A DNA stretch of 64,000 bases, taken from assembly GCA_003852775.1 (NCBI GenBank), contig RDDZ01000052.1, positions 1 through 64,000 of the forward strand. Direction: 5' to 3'. The notes beneath the pieces were generated by a model, which was not told the origin of the DNA, did no database searches, and saw only the letters and a list, made by a program, of their open reading frames with translations. This document shows, piece by piece, positions 34,964-43,445 of this stretch (position 1 is the first letter of the stretch; each line of letters starts with the position of its first letter). The translations under genes and the position numbers were made by a program. Origin of the DNA: Microbacteriaceae bacterium (GTDB lineage Bacteria; Actinomycetota; Actinomycetes; Actinomycetales; Microbacteriaceae).

Positions 34964-35760
34964 CCGCGATCCTCGGCGTGCTCAACGTCACCCCGGACTC
35001 GTTCAGCGACGGCGGCCGGTGGGAGAGGCTCGACGACGCCGTCGCGCACGCGCGGAGGCTCCGCGACGCGGGCGCCGACTGGATCGACGTGGGCGGCGAG
35101 TCGACGCGTCCGGGCGCGGTCGCCGTCGACCCGGATGAGGAACAGGACCGCGTGCTTCCGGTCGTGCGGGCGCTCACCCAGGCCGGCACCCCCGTGTCGA
35201 TCGACACGCGCAACGCCTCCACGGCGCGCGCCGCGGTCGAGGAGGGCGCCACGATCATCAACGACGTCTCGGGCGGCCTCTACGACCCCGAGATGGCGGT
35301 CGTCGCCGCCGAGACGGGCGTGCGCTTCGTCGTCATGCACTGGCGCGGCGGGGCGGACGCGACCCCCGACTACGCGGACGTCGTGACCGAGGTGCGCGAG
35401 GAGCTCAAGGCGCGCATCGCCGAGCTCATCGTCTTCGGCGTGCGCCCCGAGCAGATCATCATCGACCCGGGTCTCGGCTTCGCGAAGAACGCGCACCACA
35501 ACTGGGAGCTGCTGCGCGGCCTCGACCGGCTCACCCCGCTCGCGCCCGTGCTCGTCGGCGCCTCCCGCAAGCGCTTCATCGGGCGGCTGCTGCCGCCGAA
35601 CGCGCCGCTCGGCAAGCGCGACGCGCCCACGGCGACGATCAGCGCGCTCGCGGCGGCCTCGGGCGCGTGGGGCGTGCGCGTGCACGACGTCGCGGCGACG
35701 CGGCTCGCCCTCGACGTGTGGGACCACTGGAGGACGGGAGGCGCCGATGACCGCGACTGA
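34960..35760 (+). CDS. folP: dihydropteroate synthase
   Basis: A 266-residue TIM-barrel enzyme that joins p-aminobenzoate to the pterin pyrophosphate; it is the sulfonamide target. Signatures: ILGVLNVTPDSFSDGG at the start and GADWIDVGGESTRPGA, then IDPGLGFAKN and GASRKRFIG. GTG 34960 overlaps the folE stop by four bases; the much longer open frame upstream (from 34183) is a shadow of ftsH and folE. Confidence 0.97.
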   Translation: MTAILGVLNVTPDSFSDGGRWERLDDAVAHARRLRDAGADWIDVGGESTRPGAVAVDPDEEQDRVLPVVRALTQAGTPVSIDTRNASTARAAVEEGATIINDVSGGLYDPEMAVVAAETGVRFVVMHWRGGADATPDYADVVTEVREELKARIAELIVFGVRPEQIIIDPGLGFAKNAHHNWELLRGLDRLTPLAPVLVGASRKRFIGRLLPPNAPLGKRDAPTATISALAAASGAWGVRVHDVAATRLALDVWDHWRTGGADDRD

Positions 35761-36115
35761 CTCGATCACCCTCACGGGGCTGCGTGCCATGGGCTACCAC
35801 GGCGTGCTCTCGCACGAGCGCATCGAGGGCCAGCTGTTCGTCGTGGACGTCGTGCTGCACCTGCCCCTCGGTCCCGCGGCGGCGGGCGACGACCTCGCCG
35901 AGACGGTCGACTACGGCGTGCTCGCGAACCGCGTCGTCGCGGCGGTGGAGTCGGAGCCCGTCGACCTCATCGAGACGGTCGCCGAGCGCGTCGCGGACCT
36001 CGTGCTCGAGTACCGGCGCGTGGACTCGGTCGAGGTGACGGTACACAAGCCGTCGGCGCCCATCGAGGTGCCTTTCGCGGATGTCGCGGTGACGGTGCGC
36101 AGGAGCCGCTCGTGA
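35747..36115 (+). CDS. folB: dihydroneopterin aldolase
   Basis: A 122-residue enzyme that cleaves dihydroneopterin to hydroxymethyl-dihydropterin and glycolaldehyde. Seen: ITLTGLRAMGYHGVLSHER, the catalytic Glu and Tyr stretch (VDYGVLANRV) and VTVHKPSAPI near the end with the catalytic Lys. It overlaps folP by 14 bases and folK by four. Confidence 0.95.
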   Translation: MTATDSITLTGLRAMGYHGVLSHERIEGQLFVVDVVLHLPLGPAAAGDDLAETVDYGVLANRVVAAVESEPVDLIETVAERVADLVLEYRRVDSVEVTVHKPSAPIEVPFADVAVTVRRSRS

Positions 36116-36600
36116 GCGCGGGGGTCACCGCCGTCGTCGCCTTCGGGGCGAACCTCGGCGACCGCGCGGCGACGATCCAGGCGGCGGCCGACGAGCTCGC
36201 GGCGACCGACGGCGTCGAGCTCGTCGCGATGGCGCCGCCGATCGAGACGCCCGCGGTGCGGCCGTACGGCGTCGACCGCGACGCCCCCGCCTACCTCAAC
36301 ACCGTCGCGGTCTACGAGACGACGCTCGGCGCCCGCGAGCTGCTCGACGTGCTGCACCGCATCGAGGACGCCCACGGCCGCACGCGCACCGAGCGCTGGG
36401 GCGACCGCACCCTCGACCTCGACCTCATCGCGTTCGGCGACCTCGTCAAGGACGATCCCGAGCTGACCCTCCCGCATCCGCGCGCCCACGAGCGCGACTT
36501 CGTGCTGCGTCCGTGGCTCGTCGCCGACCCGCTCGCCGAGCTGCCCGGGCACGGCAGCGTCGAGCAGCTGCTCGCCGAACTCGACGGGGGAGCCGCGTGA
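36112..36600 (+). CDS. folK: hydroxymethyl-dihydropterin pyrophosphokinase
   Basis: A 162-residue kinase transferring pyrophosphate from ATP to the pterin. Motifs: AFGANLGDRAATI, the RTERWGDRTLDLDLIAFGD block with the two metal Asp residues, and LPHPRAHERDFVLRPW. It starts at GTG 36112 in a four-base overlap with folB and is coupled to the next gene the same way. Confidence 0.96.
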   Translation: MSAGVTAVVAFGANLGDRAATIQAAADELAATDGVELVAMAPPIETPAVRPYGVDRDAPAYLNTVAVYETTLGARELLDVLHRIEDAHGRTRTERWGDRTLDLDLIAFGDLVKDDPELTLPHPRAHERDFVLRPWLVADPLAELPGHGSVEQLLAELDGGAA

Positions 36601-37088
36601 CGCGCACCCGTCCGGCTCTGCTCGCGCTGCTCGCGCTCGGCGCCGCGGTGCTCGCGATCGCCCTGCAGCTCGGGCTCGCGGCGGTGGGGCTCTCGAAGAT
36701 CGTGCCGCAGGTGACCCTCGCGGTGACGCTCGTGCTCATCGCGGTCGTCGTCGTGGTGCTCGCGCTGCCCGTGCGCCGGGCGACGCGCGGGGGACGCGAG
36801 CGGGGTGCGGATGCGCTTCCCCGGCCGCGCGTCGACCCGTTCTACGCGACGCGCGTCGTGCTCATCGCGAAGGCGTCGGCGGTCGCCGGTGCGCTGCTCG
36901 GCGGCGCGGCGGTGGGGCTCGTCGCCGAGCTGCTCATCCGTCCGGTGAGCGCGGTCTCCGCGCTGTGGGCGGGCGTCGCGATGCTCGTGGGTGGGGTGCT
37001 CCTCATGGTGGCCGGGCTCGTCGCGGAGAGCTGGTGCGTCGTGCCGCCGGACGACGACGAGCAGCCTCCCGTCGTCGCTCCGCACTGA
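36597..37088 (+). CDS. DUF3180 membrane protein
   Basis: A 163-residue integral membrane protein with four helices (ALLALLALGAAVLAIALQL; TLAVTLVLIAVVVVVLAL; ASAVAGALLGGAAVGLVAEL; LWAGVAMLVGGVLLMVAGL). It belongs to the actinobacterial DUF3180 family, which is usually found right after folK; the role is unknown. GTG 36597 overlaps the folK stop by four bases. Confidence 0.85.
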   Translation: MTRTRPALLALLALGAAVLAIALQLGLAAVGLSKIVPQVTLAVTLVLIAVVVVVLALPVRRATRGGRERGADALPRPRVDPFYATRVVLIAKASAVAGALLGGAAVGLVAELLIRPVSAVSALWAGVAMLVGGVLLMVAGLVAESWCVVPPDDDEQPPVVAPH

Positions 37089-37127
37089 CGCAGAACCCTA
37101 CCTTGATCAGGCATTTCGAGATTCTCG

Positions 37128-37165
37128 TTGCCGATGGTGACGTTCACATGTTAACGTCACCATCG
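37128..37165 (+). promoter_or_regulatory. operator and promoter of the beta-galactosidase operon
   Basis: A perfect inverted repeat, CGATGGTGACGTT (37132-37144) and its complement (37153-37165), with an eight-base centre CACATGTT. TTGCCG (37128-37133), 18 bases and TAACGT (37152-37157) form a plausible promoter that the repeat covers almost entirely, so a bound repressor would block polymerase. The LacI regulator at the operon end is the likely ligand. About 105 bases of leader follow. Confidence 0.65.
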
Positions 37166-37269
37166 CAACACATCCCCCGAGGCGATGCTCAAGGACGAGC
37201 ACACAGCGAGGGCGCAGAGCGGCGTCCCGGGCATCTCTCAAGAGAACGGAACCAAGGAAGGATCCTGTC

Positions 37270-38574
37270 TTGAAGCGAACCACGAAGATCGCCGTCTCAG
37301 CGATCGCGATGGCCATGCCCGTCGCGCTCGTGCTGAGCGGCTGCAGCAGCGACGGCGGCGACAACGGCGGCGGTGCCGGCGGAGACAACACCCTCACCGT
37401 CTGGACCTGGGACCCGGCGTTCAACATCTACGCCATGCAGGAGGCCGAGAAGGTCTACCAGAAGGACAACCCCGACTTCACGCTCGAGATCGTCGAGACG
37501 CCGTGGGACGACCTGCAGACCAAGCTCACCACCCTGGCGCAGTCGCAGGAGCTCGACGAGCTCCCCGACATCCTGCTCATGCAGAACAACGCGTTCCAGA
37601 AGAACCTCATCAACTACCCCGACGCCTTCACCGACATCACCGACTCGGGCATCGACTTCTCGCAGTTCCCGCAGGCGGTGACCGACTACTCGACGCTCGA
37701 CGGCTCCCACTACGGCGTGCCGTTCGACGCGGGCACGGCGATCGGCGCCTACCGCACCGACGTGCTCGCCGAGGCCGGCTACACGATCGACGACTTCACC
37801 GACATCACGTGGAGCGAGTTCCAGACCAAGGCGGAGGACGTGCTCGCCAAGACGGGCAAGCCGCTGCTCTCGGGTCAGGCCGGCTCCTCCGACATGATCA
37901 TGATGATGCTCCAGTCGGCGGGCGCGAGCCTGTTCGACGCCGAGGGCAACCCGACGATCGCCGACAACTCGGTGCTCGAGAAGGCCATCGAGGTCTACAC
38001 GAAGCTCGTGAAGTCGGGCGTCTTCGTCGAGGTCAACTCGTGGGACGAGTACATCAGCACCTTCGTGAACGGGTCCGTCGGCGGCCTCATCAACGGCGTG
38101 TGGATCGTCGGATCGATCCAGACGGCCGACGACCAGGCCGGCAACTGGGCGGTCACCAACCTCCCGAAGCTCGACGGCGTCTCGGGCGCGACCAACTACT
38201 CCGCCAACGGCGGCTCGTCGTGGGTCGTCACCTCGAACGCGGACGTCGATCTCGCGACCGACTTCCTCGCGAAGACCTTCGCCGGCTCCACGGAGCTCTA
38301 CGACACGATCCTGCCGAAGGCCGGCGCGGTCGCGAACTGGATCCCCGCGGGTGACAGCGACGTCTACGGTCAGGCGCTCGACTTCTTCGGCGGCCAGGCG
38401 ATCTTCGCCGACGTCGTCGCGTTCGGCGCCGAGGTGCCCAGCAACAACACGGGCGTCTACTACTACGAGGGTCGCGACGCCGTGAGCGCCGCGATCACGA
38501 AGATCATCGGCGGTGCCGACCTGAAGTCCTCGCTCGAGGAGGCTCAGGCCACGGTCGAGTTCGCGATGGGCTGA
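37270..38574 (+). CDS. CUT1 ABC transporter sugar-binding lipoprotein
   Basis: A 434-residue binding protein. Signal peptide with lipobox LSGC (Cys25), then a Gly/Asp-rich linker. Mature features: TVWTWDPAFNIYAMQEAEKV, DELPDILLMQNNAFQKN, GVPFDAGTAIGAYRTDVLAEAG. The start is TTG 37270, with AAGGAAGGA seven bases before it. First gene of an operon with two permeases, a GH2 beta-galactosidase and a LacI regulator, so the ligand is probably a galactoside or a galactose-containing oligosaccharide. Codon use matches the host. Confidence 0.92.
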   Translation: MKRTTKIAVSAIAMAMPVALVLSGCSSDGGDNGGGAGGDNTLTVWTWDPAFNIYAMQEAEKVYQKDNPDFTLEIVETPWDDLQTKLTTLAQSQELDELPDILLMQNNAFQKNLINYPDAFTDITDSGIDFSQFPQAVTDYSTLDGSHYGVPFDAGTAIGAYRTDVLAEAGYTIDDFTDITWSEFQTKAEDVLAKTGKPLLSGQAGSSDMIMMMLQSAGASLFDAEGNPTIADNSVLEKAIEVYTKLVKSGVFVEVNSWDEYISTFVNGSVGGLINGVWIVGSIQTADDQAGNWAVTNLPKLDGVSGATNYSANGGSSWVVTSNADVDLATDFLAKTFAGSTELYDTILPKAGAVANWIPAGDSDVYGQALDFFGGQAIFADVVAFGAEVPSNNTGVYYYEGRDAVSAAITKIIGGADLKSSLEEAQATVEFAMG

Positions 38575-38583
38575 GCCCGCTGA

Positions 38584-38616
38584 TGCCGGAGGGCGGGGGC
38601 GACCCGCCCTCCGGCA
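38584..38616 (+). promoter_or_regulatory. strong intercistronic hairpin after the binding-protein gene
   Basis: A 14-base perfect stem (TGCCGGAGGGCGGG with its complement) around a five-base loop, ten bases after the stop codon. Placed between a binding-protein gene and its permease genes, it probably protects or partly terminates the message so that more binding protein than permease is made. Confidence 0.65.
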
Positions 38617-38677
38617 CCACGCCCGCCATCGACACGATCACGAACACGACCACGCAGAAGAGGACCGAGGTGCCGAA

Positions 38678-39628
38678 GTGAGTGCGCTGACCGCGACGCC
38701 CGAGAGGGCGAGCCGCGCGCGCGGGCGAGGGCCCACGCGCGACAACCGTCGGAGGGCCGGGATGGACCGCCGACTCAACCTGACGGGCTGGGCGTTCCTG
38801 GCCCCCGCCGCCGTCCTCATCGTGCTCGTGAACTTCGTGCCGATGATCCAGGCGTTCATCCTGTCGCTCCAGAGCGGACGCGGCACGAACCTGAACTTCG
38901 CCGACCCGCTCTGGTACAACTACCAGCGCCTGTTCGGGGACGAGATCTTCAAGCAGACGCTCGTCAACACCTTCATCTACCTGATCATCCAGGTGCCGAT
39001 CATGCTCATCCTGGCCATGATCCTGGCGAACCTGCTCAACAACCCGAACCTCAAGGCCAAGGCGTTCTGGCGCACGGCGATCTTCCTGCCGGCCGCCGTC
39101 TCGCTCGTGTCGTACTCCCTCGTGTTCCGCACGATCTTCGCGACCGACGGCTTCATGAACGACTTCCTCGCGCTGTTCAGCGTGCCGCCCGTCAACTGGC
39201 TCGGCGAGCCCGAGACCGCGCGCTTCGTGCTCATCCTCGGCCTGCTGTGGCGGTGGACGGGCTACAACATGATCTTCTTCCTCGCGGGTCTTCAGAACGT
39301 CGACCGCTCGACCCTCGAGGCCGCGCGCATCGACGGCGCGAACGCGTTCCAGACCTTCTGGCGCGTGACCGTGCCGCAGCTCAAGCCGATCATCCTGCTG
39401 ACGGCGATCCTGTCGACCAACGGCACCCTCCAGCTCTTCGACGAGTCGTGGAACCTGACCAAGGGCGGTCCGGCGTACGCGTCGATGTCGATGTCCCACT
39501 ACCTCTACGAGGTGTCGTTCCAGCGGAACCCGAACTTCGGCTACGGCGCCGCGCTGTCGTACGTGATCCTCATCCTCGTGGCGATCCTCGCCTTCATCCA
39601 GCTCCGGGTCGGTGACAAGCGTGACTAA
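38678..39628 (+). CDS. CUT1 ABC transporter permease (MalF-like)
   Basis: A 316-residue permease with a basic N-terminus (ASRARGRGPTRDNRRR) and six helices. The EAA loop is LEAARIDGANAFQTFWRVTVP. Start GTG 38678. It pairs with the next permease, overlapping its start by 17 bases. No operon ATPase. Confidence 0.92.
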   Translation: MSALTATPERASRARGRGPTRDNRRRAGMDRRLNLTGWAFLAPAAVLIVLVNFVPMIQAFILSLQSGRGTNLNFADPLWYNYQRLFGDEIFKQTLVNTFIYLIIQVPIMLILAMILANLLNNPNLKAKAFWRTAIFLPAAVSLVSYSLVFRTIFATDGFMNDFLALFSVPPVNWLGEPETARFVLILGLLWRWTGYNMIFFLAGLQNVDRSTLEAARIDGANAFQTFWRVTVPQLKPIILLTAILSTNGTLQLFDESWNLTKGGPAYASMSMSHYLYEVSFQRNPNFGYGAALSYVILILVAILAFIQLRVGDKRD

Positions 39629-40436
39629 GACCTCCACCCTCCGGGCGGCGCCCGGGTACGCCTTCCTCGGGATCTGGACCCTCTTCTCGCTGTTCCCCCT
39701 CTACTTCATGGTCGTCGGTTCGACGAACACGAGCCAGGACGTGCTCGGCTCGCGCCTCATCCCGGGCGGCGCGTTCTTCGAGAACCTCGCGAAGCTCTTC
39801 AAGGCGCAGGATGTCGGGTCGGCGCTGTTCAGCTCGTTCTTCATCGCGGTGGGCACCACGGTGCTCGCACTCATCGTGTGCTCGATCGCCGGCTACGGCT
39901 TCGAGGTCTACCACTCGAAGGGCAAGGACCGCGTGATGGCCGTCATCCTGCTCGCGATGATGATCCCCTTCGCGGCGACGATGATCCCGCTGTTCCAGGT
40001 CTTCGCGAAGCTCGGCCTCGTCAACTCGCTGTGGGCGGTCATCATCCCGGCGATCTCGACGCCGCTGCTCATCCTGCTGTTCCGGCAGTCGTCGCGCGCC
40101 TTCCCGAGCGAGATCCTCGAGGCCGCCCGCATGGACGGGCTGAACGAGCTCTCGATCTTCGCGCGCATCTACGTGCCGACGATGCGGGCGACCTTCGCTG
40201 CCGCCGGTGTCATCACGTTCATGACCGCGTGGAACAACTTCCTGTGGCCTCGTGTGATCCTCATCAAGAACGAGGTGCAGACGATGCCCATGCTCATCTC
40301 CAACCTCAGCGCGGGGTACGTCACCGACTACGGCGTGCTCATGCTCGCGGTGCTGATCGCCTCGCTCCCGGCGATGGTCGTCTTCCTCGTGCTGCAGCGC
40401 GCATTCGCCGACGGCATCGTAGGAGCCATCAAGTGA
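39612..40436 (+). CDS. CUT1 ABC transporter permease (MalG-like)
   Basis: A 274-residue six-helix permease with EAA loop LEAARMDGLNELSIFARIYVP and the C-terminal WNNFLWPRVILIKNE typical of MalG types. GTG 39612 is taken; GTG 39621 is equally possible. The stop overlaps the beta-galactosidase start by four bases. Confidence 0.91.
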   Translation: MTSVTKTSTLRAAPGYAFLGIWTLFSLFPLYFMVVGSTNTSQDVLGSRLIPGGAFFENLAKLFKAQDVGSALFSSFFIAVGTTVLALIVCSIAGYGFEVYHSKGKDRVMAVILLAMMIPFAATMIPLFQVFAKLGLVNSLWAVIIPAISTPLLILLFRQSSRAFPSEILEAARMDGLNELSIFARIYVPTMRATFAAAGVITFMTAWNNFLWPRVILIKNEVQTMPMLISNLSAGYVTDYGVLMLAVLIASLPAMVVFLVLQRAFADGIVGAIK

Positions 40437-43400
40437 CGTTCGACCTCGCCCGCCTCGCGGACCCCCGCGTCGTCTCCGAGAACCGCCTCCCCGCCCACTC
40501 CGACCACCGCTGGTTCCGCGACCACGCGGAGGCGGCATCCGGTCGGAGCGGATACGAGCAGTCGCTCGACGGCATCTGGCGGTTCCACTACGCCCCGAGC
40601 CCGGCCCATGTGGTCGCGGGCTTCGAGGCGGCGGACTTCGACGTGTCCGGCTGGGACGAGATCCCGGTGCCCGCGCACATCCAGCTGCAGGGCTACGACC
40701 GCCCCCAGTACGTGAACGTGCAGTACCCGTGGGACGGCTGGGAGCAGGTCGAGCCGGGCGAGGTGCCGACGGGCTTCAACCCCGTCGCGAGCTACGTGCG
40801 CGACGTCGAGCTCGACCGCCCCCTCGAGGACGGCGAGACGGTGTCGGTCGTGTTCGCGGGCGCCGAGAGCGCGATCGCGGTGTGGTGCAACGGGCACTAC
40901 GTCGGCTACGGCACCGACAGCTTCACGCCCAACGAGTTCGACCTCACCGAGGTGCTCGTGCCGGGCGTCAACCGGCTCGCGGTCCAGGTGTTCAAGTTCT
41001 CGAGCGGATCGTGGCTCGAGGACCAGGACATGTTCCGGTTCTCGGGGCTGTTCCGCGAAGTGCGGCTCGTCCGTCGCCCGCGCGCGCACATCGAGGACCT
41101 GCGCATCCGCACGATCCTCTCCGACGACCTCGCGAGCGCCGAGGTGCGCGTCGAGGTGGAGCTGCGCGGCGAGGGCTCCGTCACCGGCCGTCTCGAGGGA
41201 GCAGGGGCCCTCGAGGCCGTCGGCGACGGCGTCTTCGTCGTGCGCGTGGACGACCCGCGGCTGTGGAGCCCGGAGTCGCCCGCGCTCTACGAGCTCGTGC
41301 TCGAGGTGCGGGATGCGGCCGGCGCTCTCACCGAGGTCGTGCCGCAGCAGGTGGGCATCCGCCGCTTCGGCATCGAGGACGGCGTCCTGAAGCTCAACGG
41401 CAGGCGCGTCGTCTTCCACGGCGTCAACCGCCACGAGTTCGGACTCGACGGTCGCGTCATGACGCGCGAGCAGACCGAGGAGGACCTGCGGGCGCTCAAG
41501 CGCATCAACGTCAACGCGATCCGCACGAGCCACTACCCGAACAACTCGTTCTTCTACGAGCTCGCCGACCGCTACGGCTTCCTCGTGATCGACGAGATGA
41601 ACCTCGAGACCCACGGCATGTGGGACCGCCTGCGCTACCTCGGCGCGAGCGACGACGAGGCGTTCCCGGGCGACCGGCCCGAGTGGCTGCCCGCGCTGCT
41701 CGACCGCGCGGCGAGCATGCTCGAGCGCGACAAGAACCACGCGAGCGTCGTCATGTGGTCGTGCGGCAACGAGTCCTACGGCGGCATCGACATCGTGGCG
41801 GTCGCCGACTGGTTCCGGGCGAACGACGACCGGCCGGTGCACTACGAGGGCACCGACTGGGACGCGCGCCACCCCGAGATGAGCGACGTGCTGAGCAAGA
41901 TGTACACCCCGGCCGCCCAGCTGCCGGCCTTCCTCGAGCAGCACCCGGGCAAGCCGCTCATCCTGTGCGAGTACGCGCACGCGATGGGCAACTCCTTCGG
42001 CGCCGTCGACGAGTACGTCGAGCTCGCCTACCGCGAGCCGCGCTTCCAGGGCGGGTTCATCTGGGACTTCTCGGACCAGGCGATCGCCATGACCGACCCC
42101 GACGGGTGCGCGTACTTCGGGTACGGGGGCGACAACGGCGAGTCGCCGCACGACGGCGACTTCTGCGGCAACGGCATCTTCTTCGCCGACCACACGCCGA
42201 CCCCGAAGACGCAGGAGGTCGCGAAGGTCTACGAGGGCCTCAAGGTCGCGGTCGAGCGCGACTCCTTCACGGTCGAGAACCGCTACCTCGCGACGGCCTC
42301 GTCCGCGTTCGCGTGCGTCGTGACCCTCTCGCGCGAGGGCGAGGTGCTCGCGTCGGCCACGGTCGAGACGGACGTCGCCCCGGGCGCGCGCGCGTCGTAC
42401 CCGCTGCCCGTCACGGTGCCGGACGCCGACGGCGAGCACGACGTCGTCGTGTCGTTCCGCCTCCGCGAGGCGACCGCCTGGGCGGACGCCGGCCACGAGG
42501 TCGCGTGGGGGCAGGGCGTGTTCGGCAGGTGGACGCCGCTCGCGCAGGTGGGCGTCGAACCGCCCCGGCTCGTGCGCGGCATCCACAACATCGGCGTGCA
42601 CGGCAGCCGGTTCCACGTGATCTTCTCGCGCCTGCACGGGGGCCTCACGGCGTACCGCTTCGGCGAGGGGGCGGAGGGCGGCCGCGAACTGCTGCGCGGC
42701 GTCGTGCGCCCGAACTTCTGGCACGCGCCGACGTCGAACGAGCGCGGCTGGGGCGGCCCCGCCGAGGACGGCGCCTGGCTGCTCGCGAGCCGCTACGCGT
42801 TCACCCGGCCCGAGTCGCTCGACCCCGTCGTGACGGTCGGCGACGACGGCAGCGTGACGGCCGTGTACCGCTACGCGCTGCCCATCCGGCCGGCGACCGT
42901 GTGCGAGGTGGCCTACCGCGTCGACGGCTCCGGTCGCGTCGAGGTAACCCAGACGATGGAGCTCGCGGAGGGGCTGCCCGAGCTGCCCGAGTTCGGCACG
43001 ATGCTCACGACCGCGGACCGCCTCGACACCTGGCGCTGGTACGGCGAGGGGCCGGAGGAGAGCTACGTCGATCGCCGGAACGGGGCCCGCCTCGGCGTGT
43101 GGGAGACGGATGTGCGCACGGCGCTCACGCCCTACCTGCGCCCGCAGGAGGCCGGCAGCCGCACGGGCGTGCGGTGGGCCGAGGTGACCGACGACCGCGG
43201 GGCGGGGCTCCGCTTCGACGCCGCCGAGGGGATGGAGTTCTCGGCCCTGCCGTGGACCCCCGACCAGATCGAGGCCGCCGCGCACCCGAACGAGCTCCCG
43301 CCGAGCCACCGCACCGTGCTGCGCCCCGCCCTCATGCGGCGGGGTGTCGCCGGGGACGACTCCTGGGGCGCCCGTACACTGGCCCAGTACCGGCTGCCCA

Positions 43401-43444
43401 CGACGGGCACGCTCCGCTTCCGATTCGGATTCACGGGGGTCTGA
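40433..43444 (+). CDS. GH2 beta-galactosidase (LacZ type)
   Basis: A 1003-residue cytoplasmic beta-galactosidase, close to E. coli LacZ in length and plan: N-terminal sugar-binding domain (SLDGIWRFHYAPSP), immunoglobulin-like domains, TIM barrel (VVFHGVNRHEFGLDGR; NAIRTSHYPNNSFFYELAD), and a C-terminal small-chain domain (RWYGEGPEESYVDRRNGA). Acid/base Glu447 is in MWSCGNESYGG and nucleophile Glu513 in LILCEYAHAMGNS. GTG 40433 is coupled to the permease stop. No signal peptide, so it acts on imported sugar. Confidence 0.96.
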   Translation: MTFDLARLADPRVVSENRLPAHSDHRWFRDHAEAASGRSGYEQSLDGIWRFHYAPSPAHVVAGFEAADFDVSGWDEIPVPAHIQLQGYDRPQYVNVQYPWDGWEQVEPGEVPTGFNPVASYVRDVELDRPLEDGETVSVVFAGAESAIAVWCNGHYVGYGTDSFTPNEFDLTEVLVPGVNRLAVQVFKFSSGSWLEDQDMFRFSGLFREVRLVRRPRAHIEDLRIRTILSDDLASAEVRVEVELRGEGSVTGRLEGAGALEAVGDGVFVVRVDDPRLWSPESPALYELVLEVRDAAGALTEVVPQQVGIRRFGIEDGVLKLNGRRVVFHGVNRHEFGLDGRVMTREQTEEDLRALKRINVNAIRTSHYPNNSFFYELADRYGFLVIDEMNLETHGMWDRLRYLGASDDEAFPGDRPEWLPALLDRAASMLERDKNHASVVMWSCGNESYGGIDIVAVADWFRANDDRPVHYEGTDWDARHPEMSDVLSKMYTPAAQLPAFLEQHPGKPLILCEYAHAMGNSFGAVDEYVELAYREPRFQGGFIWDFSDQAIAMTDPDGCAYFGYGGDNGESPHDGDFCGNGIFFADHTPTPKTQEVAKVYEGLKVAVERDSFTVENRYLATASSAFACVVTLSREGEVLASATVETDVAPGARASYPLPVTVPDADGEHDVVVSFRLREATAWADAGHEVAWGQGVFGRWTPLAQVGVEPPRLVRGIHNIGVHGSRFHVIFSRLHGGLTAYRFGEGAEGGRELLRGVVRPNFWHAPTSNERGWGGPAEDGAWLLASRYAFTRPESLDPVVTVGDDGSVTAVYRYALPIRPATVCEVAYRVDGSGRVEVTQTMELAEGLPELPEFGTMLTTADRLDTWRWYGEGPEESYVDRRNGARLGVWETDVRTALTPYLRPQEAGSRTGVRWAEVTDDRGAGLRFDAAEGMEFSALPWTPDQIEAAAHPNELPPSHRTVLRPALMRRGVAGDDSWGARTLAQYRLPTTGTLRFRFGFTGV

Positions 43445-43445
43445 C

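Noticed and set aside
38583..38687. Small open frame between binding-protein and permease genes
   Set aside because: Most of it is the hairpin sequence; the product is low complexity and there is no ribosome site.
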